Shown piece by piece: positions 16,375 to 24,618 of a stretch of DNA of 64,000 nucleotides (position 1 is its first letter; every line of letters starts with the position of its first letter). Source of the stretch: Schauerella fraxinea (GTDB lineage: Bacteria > Pseudomonadota > Gammaproteobacteria > Burkholderiales > Burkholderiaceae_B); assembly GCA_030849945.1 (NCBI GenBank), contig JAVDKK010000005.1:333068-397067 (forward strand). The letters are read 5' to 3'. Below the pieces are notes generated by a model that did no database searches, had not been told where the DNA came from, and was given only the letters and a program-made list of their open reading frames with translations. The position numbers were made by a program, and so were the translations under genes.

Positions 16375-18576
16375 ATGCTCCGAGCCAAGCTGTTTCCCCA
16401 AATCGACGACGAAACCGCCAGGTTGGAATTTCTGCTCGACCTCGATTTGTCGCCGTCCGGCGATCCAGGGCTGGAGGATGTGTGCGACTTGGCAAGCGCC
16501 CACTTTGATATCACGACCGCATGCGTGACATTGCTGCGCAGCGATGTGCAGCACGCCTACTCGACATCGGGCGTGGTCGCCTTTGAAATTCCACGTGAAC
16601 ACGCGTTTTGCAATATCACCGTGGCCGAGCGCCAGACGCTGGTGATAAACGATGCGCGCATCGATGCGCGCTTTGCTGACAATCCCCTCGTAACCGGCGA
16701 ACCTCACATCCAGTTCTATGCTGGCGCGCCGCTGATTTTGGACGACGGCACCGCGGTGGGTGCGTTTTGCCTGATTGGCCATACTCCCCGACAGTTCGAC
16801 GAGGTCGATAGGATCGCGTTGTCCCGCTTTGCGCGCATTGTCACGCGGCAATTGCAAAGCTTGCAGCGACTGCGTTTGATCGACCGCCGCGAGGCGCTGC
16901 TCGAACAGACCGCGCAATTGGTTCAGGCCGGCGGTTGGGAATACAACATTGCATTGGATCGCCTGACATTGAGCAATCAGGTGTGCGAAATTTTTGGCGT
17001 GTCCAAGCATGCGCGCCTGACCTGCGACACCCTGCTCAATAGCCTCTACACCGCAGACTCGCGCCGTGCCGCGCTGCTGGACACGGATCGGCTGCTGAAG
17101 AAGAACCAGAAGTACGACGCTATCCGCGAAATCGTGCGCCCGGATGGCCGCCACCGCTGGATCCGCGTATTGGCCGCCACCGATGTAGAACATGGCCAGG
17201 CGACCAGAGTGCTGGGCGCGATCGAAGACATTACCGCGCAGCGCGATTCGACGCGCAAACTGCATGAGTTGGCTTTTACGGACGCGCTTACCGGCCTGTC
17301 CAATCGTGCGGCGTTCAAGCTCTCGTTGCAAGACCGGCTGCAATACGGACTGCGGGTCGTGATGCTGATGATCAATGTCGATCAATTCAAAGATATCAAC
17401 GATACGCTGGGCCATCATGTGGGCGACCGGATGTTGGTAGAGATCGGCCGCCGGCTGAAAGCCGCTTTTCCCGCAGCGCATTCCGTTGCACGCTTGGGCG
17501 GCGACGAATTTGCCATTTTGACATCGGCGTCCTCGGACGACGATGTTCTGGCCAACGAGCTCGACCTATTGCAGGCCGTGATGGCTGCGCCGCTCGTGTA
17601 TGAGGGCAGCACGTACCCCATGACTGTGAGTATCGGCGCGGCCTTGGCGCCCGATGATGCCTCGACGGCCGAGGGACTGCTGAAAAACGCCGACATCGCC
17701 ATGAGCCAAGCCAAGGCGCAGGGTACCGGCCTGGCGATGCGATTCGAGCCACCGATGCTGGAGCAAATCGAAGCACGCGTGCAACTGCTGCGCGACGTGC
17801 GCGATGCCTTGGATCGTGAGGAATTCGAGCTCTTTTATCAACCCATTATCGATCTGCGCACCCATCGGCTTGCCGGCTTCGAAGGATTGATGCGTTGGGC
17901 GCACCCGGTTATTGGCGTAATGGCGCCAGCGTCTTTCATGGCGGCCTTGAATGATTCCGTGATCGGACCGCAACTCGGCCGCTTTGCCTTGCGCGCGGCC
18001 ATGACACAGATGCGAAACTGGCTCGACGCCGGGCTGAACTTCGGCCGGATGTCAGTCAACTTGGCGACAGCCCAGTTTCTGGATTGCAATTTGGCGGATG
18101 ACATTCTGAATATGTTGGCGCTTGCCCAACTCTCACCATCGCTATTGATGCTGGAGGTGACTGAGGGGGTTTATATCGGCTCGGAAGCCGATGCGGTCCA
18201 GGCCACCGTGCAGCGCCTGCACAACGCCGGCGTCGGCATCGCACTGGATGATTTCGGCACCGGTTATGCGTCGCTCGCGCACTTGCGGCGGTTTCCGATC
18301 GATCGGCTCAAGGTCGACAAGTCATTTGTGCAACGTGCTGACGACATTTCGATCGTCGAATCGATTATCGGCCTGGGTTTGAGCCTCAACATGGAAGTGG
18401 TCGCTGAGGGCATTGAAGACCAGCAGCAACTCGCGGGATTGAAAGCCCGCGGGTGCCACTATGGCCAAGGCTATTTGTTCGCCCGCCCGCTGCCGGCCAG
18501 GGATCTGGATCGCGCGCTGTTTTTCGATGCCTCGCGGGTGCCTGCAACCGAAACGCCGCGGATTGCCACGGCTTGA
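16375..18576 (+). CDS. GAF-PAS-GGDEF-EAL cyclic-di-GMP protein
   Basis: 733 residues. GAF lies at about 25-165, PAS at 175-295 (VQAGGWEYNIALDRLTLSNQ), GGDEF at about 297-455 and EAL at 470-715. The cyclase motif is intact (LGGDEF, G375-F379) and lacks an RxxD inhibitory site in front of it. The phosphodiesterase signature is EGL (503-505) rather than EAL, but the metal-binding and catalytic residues are kept: NLATAQ, LEVTEG, DDFGTGY (625-631), KVDKSF, AEGIE, QGYLFARP. Both activities are therefore possible. No transmembrane segment is present, so it is a cytosolic signalling enzyme. Confidence 0.94.
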   Translation: MLRAKLFPQIDDETARLEFLLDLDLSPSGDPGLEDVCDLASAHFDITTACVTLLRSDVQHAYSTSGVVAFEIPREHAFCNITVAERQTLVINDARIDARFADNPLVTGEPHIQFYAGAPLILDDGTAVGAFCLIGHTPRQFDEVDRIALSRFARIVTRQLQSLQRLRLIDRREALLEQTAQLVQAGGWEYNIALDRLTLSNQVCEIFGVSKHARLTCDTLLNSLYTADSRRAALLDTDRLLKKNQKYDAIREIVRPDGRHRWIRVLAATDVEHGQATRVLGAIEDITAQRDSTRKLHELAFTDALTGLSNRAAFKLSLQDRLQYGLRVVMLMINVDQFKDINDTLGHHVGDRMLVEIGRRLKAAFPAAHSVARLGGDEFAILTSASSDDDVLANELDLLQAVMAAPLVYEGSTYPMTVSIGAALAPDDASTAEGLLKNADIAMSQAKAQGTGLAMRFEPPMLEQIEARVQLLRDVRDALDREEFELFYQPIIDLRTHRLAGFEGLMRWAHPVIGVMAPASFMAALNDSVIGPQLGRFALRAAMTQMRNWLDAGLNFGRMSVNLATAQFLDCNLADDILNMLALAQLSPSLLMLEVTEGVYIGSEADAVQATVQRLHNAGVGIALDDFGTGYASLAHLRRFPIDRLKVDKSFVQRADDISIVESIIGLGLSLNMEVVAEGIEDQQQLAGLKARGCHYGQGYLFARPLPARDLDRALFFDASRVPATETPRIATA

Positions 18577-18621
18577 ACGCGCCGCGCTGAGGCACCGTTC
18601 ACAGGCACGATCGCATCCCTA

Positions 18622-18760
18622 TCGTACGACTGGGGACCCCTGAAGGTTGGGCCGGGACCCTGATCGTTCGGCCGGGACCCTGATCGTTCGGCCGGGAAAC
18701 CTGATCGTTCGGCCGGGAAACCTGATCGTAATACCGGGAACGCTGATCGTTTGACTGGGC
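18622..18760. repeat. Degenerate tandem repeat, 20-21 bp unit, about 7 copies
   Basis: The core unit is CTGATCGTTCGGCCGGGA with 2-3 variable bases. Copies end at 18636, 18657, 18677, 18697, 18718, 18739 and 18760. The middle copies are the best conserved and the outer ones decay. It lies between the GGDEF/EAL gene and a small membrane-protein gene. Confidence 0.9.
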
Positions 18761-18784
18761 GACACTGGTGGGGCCAAGCGCCCA

Positions 18785-18961
18785 TCAGCGCGAATGCTCA
18801 GGGACGTCACGTCCCAAGCAAGACAACGCAAATATCACCGTGATACCGATGATGCCCATCACGATGTGGCTGACGGGACGTTCGCCCCACATCGCAACGC
18901 CCAGCGCGAGCGCGCTACCGACGATCAGCACACAGGCGATGCAAAGATAGTGTAATTTCAA
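18785..18961 (-). CDS. Small two-span membrane protein (58 aa)
   Basis: TTG at 18961 with GGAAGA five bases upstream opens 58 codons ending in TGA at 18785. The protein has two hydrophobic segments, LCIACVLIVGSALALGVAM and VMGIIGITVIFALSCL, separated by a short WGERPVSH loop. The hydrophobic pattern and the Shine-Dalgarno sequence support a real gene. The size recalls small inner-membrane proteins such as those grouped under DUF2964, but I cannot confirm that. It is divergent from the 19027 gene. Confidence 0.6.
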   Translation of the reverse strand: MKLHYLCIACVLIVGSALALGVAMWGERPVSHIVMGIIGITVIFALSCLGRDVPEHSR

Positions 18962-19026
18962 TAAAGTCTTCCGAAGTGCGAGCGAAAAGCAGCGCAGGCA
19001 TAATCAATCAAGTATGGAACGCACAC

Positions 19027-19392
19027 ATGACAGCACCGCGTAATGTAACGCATCGAGACCCCGGCCCGCTTTGGGGCTGGCAGCGTCCGGGATGCCATGG
19101 CAAGCAAGCACTCGCCTTTTTCATTGACGATCTCGACCGCATTCTGAAGCCAAATGTGGACGGCATCGTGCGCTCTGGTGGGATCGATGTGGAAGACGCA
19201 GACGTGCGACTGGCAGCCATGCAAGGCGAAGTGGACACCCTTATCGCCCGTTATGGCGAAGTTGGCGTGGCGCCCGAAATCTTTGGCCACGCTCACGTCA
19301 CGCTCAAGGTAGGCACCGATCGCTCCGGCATTCGGCATACCGTGCCGGTATTTTCGCCCGCGCTCAAGCAAGCCCTGATGGCGATGCTCTGA
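19027..19392 (+). CDS. Hypothetical protein
   Basis: 121 residues from ATG 19027; a longer frame from 18976 adds an implausible leader. The N-terminal motif PGPLWGWQRPGCHGKQALAFFIDDLDRILKP is notable, and the middle DVEDADVRLAAMQGEVDTLIARYGEVG looks helical. No signal peptide, no membrane span. I do not recognise the family. The 140 bp after it up to the terminator contain nothing I can support. Confidence 0.55.
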   Translation: MTAPRNVTHRDPGPLWGWQRPGCHGKQALAFFIDDLDRILKPNVDGIVRSGGIDVEDADVRLAAMQGEVDTLIARYGEVGVAPEIFGHAHVTLKVGTDRSGIRHTVPVFSPALKQALMAML

Positions 19393-19529
19393 TACACGTT
19401 TGCGCGATTGCCGCTTGCGTGGCGCTATCGATGCAGACGCGGTGAAGCCCTAACCCACTAATCGACTGACGCGCCAGGGCCTTGAGAACGCGAATGCCCT
19501 AGCCGCCCTGCCTCCCGAGGGAGCGCATG

Positions 19530-19556
19530 AAAAAACCCGCCTAGGCGGGTTTTTTT
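19530..19556. terminator. Bidirectional terminator after cspA-like gene
   Basis: AAAAAACCCGCC and GGCGGGTTTTTT with a 2-base loop. It lies 10 bases after the csp stop (minus strand) and can also stop plus-strand transcription. Confidence 0.9.
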
Positions 19557-19566
19557 GCAAATGCGA

Positions 19567-19770
19567 TTACAGCACTTGAATCTTCGTGGCTTGCGGGCCT
19601 TTTTGACCTTGCGCTGTCACGAACGAAACGCGCTGGTTTTCTTCCAGACTGCGGAAACCGTCGCCTTGGATTTCCGAAAAGTGCGCGAACAGGTCCTTGC
19701 CACCGCCCTCGGGGACGATGAAGCCGAAACCTTTTTCAGCGTTGAACCATTTAACAATACCGGTTTCCAT
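19567..19770 (-). CDS. Cold-shock protein (CspA family)
   Basis: 67 residues forming one OB-fold. It shows the RNP1 motif KGFGFI and RNP2-like DLFAHFSEI. CspA-type proteins bind single-stranded RNA and act as RNA chaperones at low temperature. The leader between the predicted promoter (19906-19934) and the ATG is about 130 nt, as in cold-regulated csp genes. AAGGA precedes the ATG. Confidence 0.96.
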   Translation of the reverse strand: METGIVKWFNAEKGFGFIVPEGGGKDLFAHFSEIQGDGFRSLEENQRVSFVTAQGQKGPQATKIQVL

Positions 19771-19905
19771 ACCAATTCCTTGATTTATATAAATGAGCCT
19801 ATTGACTCGACAAACGAGACCATCAAGGAGAGGAAAATGAACAACTTAGAACCGGGTAGGTGCAAGACTGAACGATAACCGCGTCACTTGAAAATCCTGG
19901 CGCAC

Positions 19906-19934
19906 ACTATGGCGAGTAACAAAAAGCTTGTCAA
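19906..19934 (-). promoter_or_regulatory. Sigma-70 promoter of the cold-shock gene with long leader
   Basis: On the minus strand TTGACA (19934-19929), 17 bp, then CATAGT (19911-19906). The predicted transcription start is near 19899, giving a leader of about 130 nt in an AT-rich region. The leader and the gap up to 20028 contain no other gene. Confidence 0.6.
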
Positions 19935-20028
19935 CGATATTTATTGACGTTTCCCTGAAAAATTGGATATATACGTATAAACCCTTATCAACACAATGTA
20001 TTAATCCTGTAGGAATTCCGCCCAATAA

Positions 20029-20050
20029 AAACGCGCCATCAGGCGCGTTT
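20029..20050 (-). terminator. Terminator of purB
   Basis: AAACGCGCC and GGCGCGTTT pair around ATCA. The minus reading runs into TTTTTATT. It is 23 bases after the purB stop. Confidence 0.85.
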
Positions 20051-20073
20051 ATATTCTTCGGTCGGCAATCCGC

Positions 20074-21450
20074 TTACACGGCGCGCGCCAACGATACGGC
20101 CAATCCAAGGTAGCTGCGCGGCGTCATCGCAGCCAAACGCGCCTTGGCATCCGCGGGCAAATCGAGCCCTGCCACGAAGGTGCGCAGGGCGTCTTCAGTA
20201 ATGCCCTTGCCGCGGGTGAGCGCCTTGAGCTGTTCGTAAGGCTGCGGCAGACCGTAGCGGCGCATGACCGTTTGCACGGGTTCGGCCAGGACTTCCCACG
20301 ACGCATCGATATCGGCATCGATCGCCGCCGCATTCACTTCGAGCTTGCCCAATCCCTTCAGGCAGGCATCCCAAGCCACCAGGCAGTAACCGAAGGCCAC
20401 GCCCAAGTTGCGCAATACCGTCGAATCGGTGAGATCGCGCTGCCAGCGCGACACGGGCAGCTTGTCGGCCAAATGACGCAACATGGCGTTGGCCAAACCG
20501 ATATTGCCTTCCGAGTTTTCGAAATCAATCGGATTGACTTTGTGCGGCATGGTGGATGAACCCACTTCGCCTTCCTTCAAACGCTGCTTGAAATAGCCCA
20601 GCGCGATATAACCCCAGATATCCCGATCGAGGTCGAGCACGATAATGTTGGCCCGAGCCACGGCGTCAAACAAGGCCGACATCCAATCGTGCGGCTCGAT
20701 TTGAATCGTGTGCTCGTTTTGCGTCAAACCCAAACCCTGCAATACGCGGGCACTGAAGGCCGGCCAATCGATTTCGGGATAAGCCGAAACGTGGGCGTTG
20801 TAATTACCGGTGGCGCCGTTGAGCTTGGCCAGCGGCTGCACGGCTTCGATCGCCGTCAACGCGCGCGCCAGACGCGCAGCCACGTTGGCCATTTCCTTGC
20901 CCAAGGTGGTGGGGCTGGCCGGCTGACCGTGCGTGCGCGACAGCATGGGCTGCTCGGCCTGTGCATGGGCCAACTGCACCAGACTGGCATGAATCCGGCG
21001 CAGGCGCGGCACGATGACTTGGTCGCGAGCGCGCGTGAGCATCAGCGCATGTGAGGTGTTGTTGATGTCTTCAGACGTGCAGGCGAAATGGATGAACTCG
21101 GCAGCCTGCGCCAACTCGGCGTCGTCGGCGACCTTTTCCTTCATCCAATATTCCACCGCCTTGACGTCGTGATTGGTGACCTTCTCGATATCCTTGATGC
21201 GCGCAGCATCGGCTTCCGTGAAGTTGGTGACCAATGCTGTCAGGCGGGCCTGCGCGGCCGGCGTGAAGGCGGCAAGCTCGGGCAGCCCAGCTTCGGCGAG
21301 CCCGATGAGCCACGCCACTTCGACCTCGACCCGATGGGCCATGAAACCGGCCTCGGAGAGCAGGCCGCGCAAGTCATCGCCACGGGAAGCGTAGCGTCCA
21401 TCCAACGGCGAGAGCGCGTTGAGCGCGCTGAGAGTAGGTTCGGTTTGCAT
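20074..21450 (-). CDS. purB: Adenylosuccinate lyase
   Basis: 458 residues from ATG 21450; the 16-codon upstream extension is hydrophobic and unlikely. The enzyme cleaves SAICAR and adenylosuccinate, releasing fumarate, in purine synthesis. The superfamily signature GSSTMPHKVNPIDFE is at residues 297-311, and the general acid/base region shows SRTHGQPASPTT (H174). It is divergent from the glutathione transferase gene and ends at a good terminator. Confidence 0.97.
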   Translation of the reverse strand: MQTEPTLSALNALSPLDGRYASRGDDLRGLLSEAGFMAHRVEVEVAWLIGLAEAGLPELAAFTPAAQARLTALVTNFTEADAARIKDIEKVTNHDVKAVEYWMKEKVADDAELAQAAEFIHFACTSEDINNTSHALMLTRARDQVIVPRLRRIHASLVQLAHAQAEQPMLSRTHGQPASPTTLGKEMANVAARLARALTAIEAVQPLAKLNGATGNYNAHVSAYPEIDWPAFSARVLQGLGLTQNEHTIQIEPHDWMSALFDAVARANIIVLDLDRDIWGYIALGYFKQRLKEGEVGSSTMPHKVNPIDFENSEGNIGLANAMLRHLADKLPVSRWQRDLTDSTVLRNLGVAFGYCLVAWDACLKGLGKLEVNAAAIDADIDASWEVLAEPVQTVMRRYGLPQPYEQLKALTRGKGITEDALRTFVAGLDLPADAKARLAAMTPRSYLGLAVSLARAV

Positions 21451-21618
21451 GGGATAAACACAGGATAAAAGAATGAAAAACGGCTGAAATTCTAGCATTC
21501 AGACGGGAATTTGCTGCGAACAGGCCACAACGGTGCGGGTAAACAATCGCTCACGGACAGTTTAATCACGTATCCTACTGCTATACTTTCGACGCTTTCC
21601 GACTACGATTTAGACTCC

Positions 21619-22233
21619 ATGAAACTGATCGGCTCTCTTACTAGCCCCTATGTACGAAAAGTACGGATCGTCATGGCTGAAAAAAAGCTCGACTATCGAC
21701 TCGAACTTGAGAACGTGTGGTCCAGCGACACCAAGATCCAGACGTACAACCCGCTCGGCAAAGTTCCCTGCCTGTTGATGGATGACGGCGGCGCCCTGTT
21801 CGACTCCCGCGTAATCGTCGAGTATCTCGATACGCTGTCGCCGGTTGCCCGTCTCATTCCGCAACCTGGCCGCGACCGTGCTGCCGTCAAGTGCTGGGAA
21901 GCGATCGCCGACGGCGTGCTGGATGCGTGCGTGGCTATCGTCAAAGAAAAGCAGCGGCCGACTGCGCAGCAGAGCTCGGAATGGATTGCGCGTCAGTACG
22001 GAAAGATCGACGCTAGCCTGAACGCGATGGATCTGAGTTTGGGCAATCATGCGTACTGCATGGGCGTGAACTACAGTCTGGGCGACGTGGCCGTGGGCTG
22101 CGCGTTGGGCTACCTCGATTTCCGCTTCGCCGATCTGGACTGGCGTGCCGGTCACGACAACCTTGGCCGGCTGTTCGACAAGGTCTCGACGCGCCAATCG
22201 TTTATCGACACCACCCCGCCCGCCGCCACCTGA
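21619..22233 (+). CDS. Glutathione S-transferase family protein
   Basis: 204 residues from ATG 21619; the longer frame upstream is intergenic. The N-terminal thioredoxin fold reads MKLIGSLTSPYVRKVRIVMAEKK, with NPLGKVPCLLMDDG and the glutathione-site FDSRVIVEYLD (around residues 65-75). The C-terminal helical domain follows. An extended -10 TGCTATACT is at 21579-21587. The substrate is unknown. The order purB-gst-mnmA is often seen in Bordetella-like genomes (from memory). Confidence 0.92.
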   Translation: MKLIGSLTSPYVRKVRIVMAEKKLDYRLELENVWSSDTKIQTYNPLGKVPCLLMDDGGALFDSRVIVEYLDTLSPVARLIPQPGRDRAAVKCWEAIADGVLDACVAIVKEKQRPTAQQSSEWIARQYGKIDASLNAMDLSLGNHAYCMGVNYSLGDVAVGCALGYLDFRFADLDWRAGHDNLGRLFDKVSTRQSFIDTTPPAAT

Positions 22234-22325
22234 ACGCCCGCGATTAAGGGCGGGCTATTGAAGGCCGGCGGTGTCGACGCAGCTCGGCTGCGATCATGCC
22301 GACATGACCGCACCCCACATCCGCA

Positions 22326-23441
22326 TCACGCGATGATGCCGCCACCCAGGCATACCTCACCGTCATACACCACCGCAGATTGACCCGGCGTGACCGCCCA
22401 CTGGGCGTCTGTGAAGGTCAATGCAAAGCGGTCGCCGTCGGCTTCGCCTATTGCACACGGTGCGTCGTGCTGCCGATAGCGCGTCTTGGCGGCCAGCGCG
22501 CCCTCATGCGGCGCCACGCCGGCGATCCAACTGGCATCCTGTGCGTGAAGCTGGTGCGACAAGAGCCAGGGATGATCGTGGCCCTGCGCGACGTACAAGG
22601 TATTGGATGGGATATCTTTCTTGGCCACGTACCAGGCGTCGGCCGTGCCGTCATCGCGCTGACTGCCCTTCACGCCGCCGATACCCAACCCCTTGCGTTG
22701 ACCCAGGGTGTAAAACGACAGGCCTTGATGCGTGCCCAATTTGCGCCCTTCGGGCGTGATCATGCGGCCAGGCTCAGTCGGCAAATATCGATTCAAAAAT
22801 GCGCGAAACGGGCGCTCCCCGATAAAACAAATGCCGGTCGAGTCTTTCTTTGCCGCGTTGGGCAAACCGATCTCGTGCGCGATGCGGCGCACTTCGGTTT
22901 TTGGCAACTCGCCCAAAGGAAATAGCGTGCGCGAGAGCTGCGCCTGATTCAGGCGATGCAGGAAATAGCTTTGATCTTTGGTCGCATCCAGGGCCTTGAG
23001 CAGTTCATAGCGCGGGGCGCTGTCGTTGCCCACCCGGCGCACGCGCGCGTAATGGCCCGTGGCGATGTGGTCGGCGCCCAGGGTCATGGCGTGATCGAGA
23101 AACGCCTTGAATTTGATCTCGGCGTTGCACAGCACATCGGGATTCGGGGTGCGCCCGGCGGCGTACTCGCGCAAGAACTCGGCAAACACACGATCCTTGT
23201 ACTCGGCTGCAAAATTGACCGCCTCGAGTTCGACCCCGATCAGGTCGGCCACGCTGGCCGCGTCCAGCAGATCCTGGCGCGTGGAGCAGTATTCCGAATC
23301 GTCGTCGTCTTCCCAGTTTTTCATGAAGAGGCCAATGACCTCGTAGCCTTGCTGCTTGAGCAGCCAAGCCGTGACGGACGAGTCGACGCCGCCGGACATG
23401 CCGACGACGATGCGGCCTTTTTTGGTAGTGTTAAGCGACAT
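22326..23441 (-). CDS. mnmA: tRNA 2-thiouridylase MnmA
   Basis: 371 residues. It thiolates U34 in tRNAs for Lys, Glu and Gln. The PP-loop SGGVDS is at 16-21, the catalytic Cys105 lies in PDVLCNAEIKF and the second Cys205 in STGICFIGERPF. It starts 12 bases after the LysR stop on the same strand and may be co-transcribed with it. A GC-rich hairpin (22236-22256) lies downstream. Confidence 0.97.
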   Translation of the reverse strand: MSLNTTKKGRIVVGMSGGVDSSVTAWLLKQQGYEVIGLFMKNWEDDDDSEYCSTRQDLLDAASVADLIGVELEAVNFAAEYKDRVFAEFLREYAAGRTPNPDVLCNAEIKFKAFLDHAMTLGADHIATGHYARVRRVGNDSAPRYELLKALDATKDQSYFLHRLNQAQLSRTLFPLGELPKTEVRRIAHEIGLPNAAKKDSTGICFIGERPFRAFLNRYLPTEPGRMITPEGRKLGTHQGLSFYTLGQRKGLGIGGVKGSQRDDGTADAWYVAKKDIPSNTLYVAQGHDHPWLLSHQLHAQDASWIAGVAPHEGALAAKTRYRQHDAPCAIGEADGDRFALTFTDAQWAVTPGQSAVVYDGEVCLGGGIIA

Positions 23442-23453
23442 GATGGCGGTATT

Positions 23454-24449
23454 TTAATGCGGGTCGCGCACGCGGCCGGGTTTGCCCCCGCTGGGTATGG
23501 GGTTGACGCCCGCTTTACCGGCCTCGCCATCTTCGCCGGGCTCGCAATGCTTATCCGGCACATCGCCCGAGGCGAGCGCGGGCAATAGCCAGGCACGCAA
23601 CGCCTGCAACGACGGCAGGTTGGCTTTGTATTCCGGATAGCACAAGTAATACCCCTGCCGCGCCTCGATCGGCAGATCGATCGCGATCACGAGCTTGCCT
23701 TCGCGCAGCTCCTCTTCGACCAGGCAGCGCGGGATGAGCGCTACGCCAAACCCGGCGGCCGCCGCTTCCGACAACAAGGAATACTGGTCGAAGCGCGACC
23801 CCTCCCAGGCGCGGCGCGTGTCGCAATTGGCCTGCGCAAACCATTCCGACCACGCATTGGGCGCGGTCGTGTGATGCAACAGCGGATACCGCAGCAATTG
23901 CATGGGATCGGTCGTGGGCGTACCGATGAGATCGGGATGGCAGACAGTGACTACTTCACGTCCCACCAGATAATCGGCGCAACTGCCCGGCCAGACGCCG
24001 TCGCCAAAGCGCACGGCACCGTCGAGCTCGGGTATCGAAAAATCGTAGCCATGCCGGTGCGGCAAGAACTCGACACGGATATCGGGACGCTCGCGCATGA
24101 ACGCCGCAAGCCGCGGAATCAGCCAGCGGGCGCCGAACGTGGGCATGCTGGTCAGGCTGAGCGTGCCGCCCTGCCCTTTGTGCGCCATGATTTCAAGACT
24201 CGCGCCCTCGATCAGATCGAGACCCTTCTCGATTTTCTTCAGGTAACTGCGGCCCGCTTCGGTAAGCACCAGCCCTTGCCGGATGCGCGAGAACAGCGCC
24301 GCCCCCAAAAACGTCTCCAACTGCTTGACCTGCTTGCTCACTGCGCCTTGCGTGACATGCAGCTCGCGGGCGGCATGCGTGAAGCTGCCGTGCCGCGCCG
24401 CAGCCTCGAAAGCCTGCAGATCGGTGAGCGACGGACAAAGTCGTCTCAT
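23454..24449 (-). CDS. LysR family regulator (GcvA-like)
   Basis: 331 residues from ATG 24449. The N-terminal HTH is SLTDLQAFEAAARHGSFTHAARELHVTQGAVSKQVKQLE, followed by a GcvA-type effector domain (RLAAFMRERPDIRVEFLPHR; LPIEARQGYYLCYPEY). It is divergent from the Bug receptor gene, and the usual arrangement is control of that neighbour. An inverted repeat at 24481-24503 is a candidate binding site. The C-terminus carries an extra acidic/Gly tail (EPGEDGEAGKAG). Confidence 0.93.
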   Translation of the reverse strand: MRRLCPSLTDLQAFEAAARHGSFTHAARELHVTQGAVSKQVKQLETFLGAALFSRIRQGLVLTEAGRSYLKKIEKGLDLIEGASLEIMAHKGQGGTLSLTSMPTFGARWLIPRLAAFMRERPDIRVEFLPHRHGYDFSIPELDGAVRFGDGVWPGSCADYLVGREVVTVCHPDLIGTPTTDPMQLLRYPLLHHTTAPNAWSEWFAQANCDTRRAWEGSRFDQYSLLSEAAAAGFGVALIPRCLVEEELREGKLVIAIDLPIEARQGYYLCYPEYKANLPSLQALRAWLLPALASGDVPDKHCEPGEDGEAGKAGVNPIPSGGKPGRVRDPH

Positions 24450-24480
24450 AGGTAATGCCCTGTCGCCCTGAAAAACGGCG

Positions 24481-24503
24481 AGCCATGAAATAAAGTCATA
24501 GCT
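24481..24503. promoter_or_regulatory. Candidate LysR binding inverted repeat
   Basis: AGC-n-ATGA, 7 bp, TCAT-n-GCT: 7 of 8 arm positions are symmetric. It lies between the divergent LysR and Bug genes. The TNA-type LysR motif is not exact, so this is a candidate only. Confidence 0.4.
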
Positions 24504-24618
24504 TAAGGAGATTCTTTCGTTTGCACAAATGAAAGCCATTCGTAAGAATGCGTCGGGAAACGCCGTCAATTCGGCAGCCACTCAAAGCTCGACTATTTTT
24601 CTAAGCAAGGGGAAGTTA

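Noticed and set aside
18622..18760. CRISPR array
   Set aside because: The repeats abut with no unique spacers, the units diverge towards both ends, and no cas gene is near.
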